NCBI RefSeq assembly: GCF_005503145.1
Contig: NZ_SCNV01000054.1
Span: forward strand, 1 to 59,076
Length of the DNA: 59,076 nt
Direction: 5' to 3'
Source: Burkholderia sp. 4M9327F10
GTDB lineage: Bacteria; Pseudomonadota; Gammaproteobacteria; Burkholderiales; Burkholderiaceae
In this document: in pieces, positions 58,957 through 59,076 of the stretch
Position numbering within the stretch: the stretch's first letter is position 1
How the letters are laid out: every line of letters begins with the position of its first letter
Program-made: the position numbers and the translations under genes
Notes under the pieces: model-generated
Seen by the model: only the letters and a program-made list of their open reading frames with translations
The model's database searches: none
Told to the model about the DNA's origin: nothing

Positions 58957-59076
58957 TCAGGCGACCCGTGAGCGGCGCAGGAAAGCCGGAATCGAACTGA
59001 CCACGTCCGGCTTGCCCGCGTTGCCGGCGATATACGGGCTCCACGGCTGCGCGCGGATAGCCGTCTTGGTCCGCCA
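58957..59076 (-). CDS. C-terminal part of a protein cut by the window edge
   Basis: A 39-codon open frame runs leftward from the window edge to a TGA at 58959-58957. It reads with host-like codons through KTAIRAQPWSPYIAGNAG and SIPAFLRRSRVA. The segment is too short to name. No ribosome site is needed as the start lies outside. Listed as partial. Confidence 0.55.
   Translation of the reverse strand, partial: WRTKTAIRAQPWSPYIAGNAGKPDVVSSIPAFLRRSRVA

Noticed and set aside
1..59076. CRISPR arrays, tRNA or rRNA genes, insertion sequences, integrases
   Set aside because: No regularly spaced direct repeats, no tRNA or rRNA signature and no transposase or integrase motif found on either strand by eye.

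Overview
The window is GC-rich, densely coded DNA of a Burkholderiales bacterium, most likely a Paraburkholderia or close Burkholderia relative. This rests on the Burkholderia-type trimeric porin, FabV in place of FabI as enoyl-ACP reductase, the cytochrome b561/YceI/YceI operon, the PCuAC/SCO/DUF2946 copper genes and the many LysR-type regulators paired with oxidoreductases. I found no rRNA, tRNA, CRISPR array, insertion sequence or integrase. The left edge just includes the end of a complete operon; the right edge cuts a minus-strand gene.

Layout. 0-5 kb: a leftward two-partner secretion operon (short filamentous-haemagglutinin-like TpsA, outer-membrane TpsB, periplasmic parvulin) preceded by an AT-rich leader. 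5-10 kb: a C45 acyltransferase-like hydrolase divergent from fabV and cobF, then a secreted protein and a Rid-family protein. 10-12 kb: a paired short-chain ChrA chromate transporter. 11-24 kb: a regulator-rich stretch of LysR or XRE regulators, mostly divergent from single oxidoreductase-type genes (NAD(P)H quinone reductase-like, YciI plus a HAD protein, aldo/keto reductase, NAD-epimerase-like, SDR), with a class A penicillin-binding protein among them. 24-35 kb: RsgA, a CPBP membrane protease, an isochorismatase-fold protein, a penicillin acylase-family protein, an AT-rich patch with a possible secreted effector, a GH114-like lipoprotein, and an iron-dependent alcohol dehydrogenase with a quinol monooxygenase-like partner. 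35-39.5 kb: YceH, then a GcvA-like regulator with RidA, a class V aminotransferase-fold PLP enzyme and a cupin. 39.5-45.8 kb: YceI/YceI/cytochrome b561, porin, MipA, a stand-alone DUF4118 protein and an esterase. 45.8-47.4 kb: an unrecognised gene and a degenerate phosphopantetheinyl-transferase-like gene behind a 43-bp palindrome with a Fur-like core. 47.4-54.8 kb: acetyltransferases, a membrane protein with a winged-helix partner, a rubredoxin-domain protein, VOC/ArsR/SRPBCC, a TetR/hydrolase pair, and a second TetR with a VOC gene and an SDR relic. 54.9-59 kb: bacterioferritin, a riboswitch-controlled nickel/cobalt permease and a copper-delivery set (SCO, DUF2946, PCuAC).

How the parts fit. 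Metal and cofactor handling recurs: cobF uses cobalt in aerobic B12 synthesis and the permease at 55.5-56.5 kb sits behind a cobalamin riboswitch; bacterioferritin and a Fur-like site point to iron; SCO and PCuAC deliver copper to cytochrome oxidase. The observations I rank highest are the Fur-like palindrome with its two orphan genes, a 14-bp operator repeated three times around the second TetR gene and its decayed target operon, the cobalamin riboswitch, the parvulin inside a two-partner secretion operon, and several enzymes whose catalytic residues are changed (HAD, isochorismatase fold, Rid, PPTase-like). All functions are assigned by reading the sequence; no database search was run.
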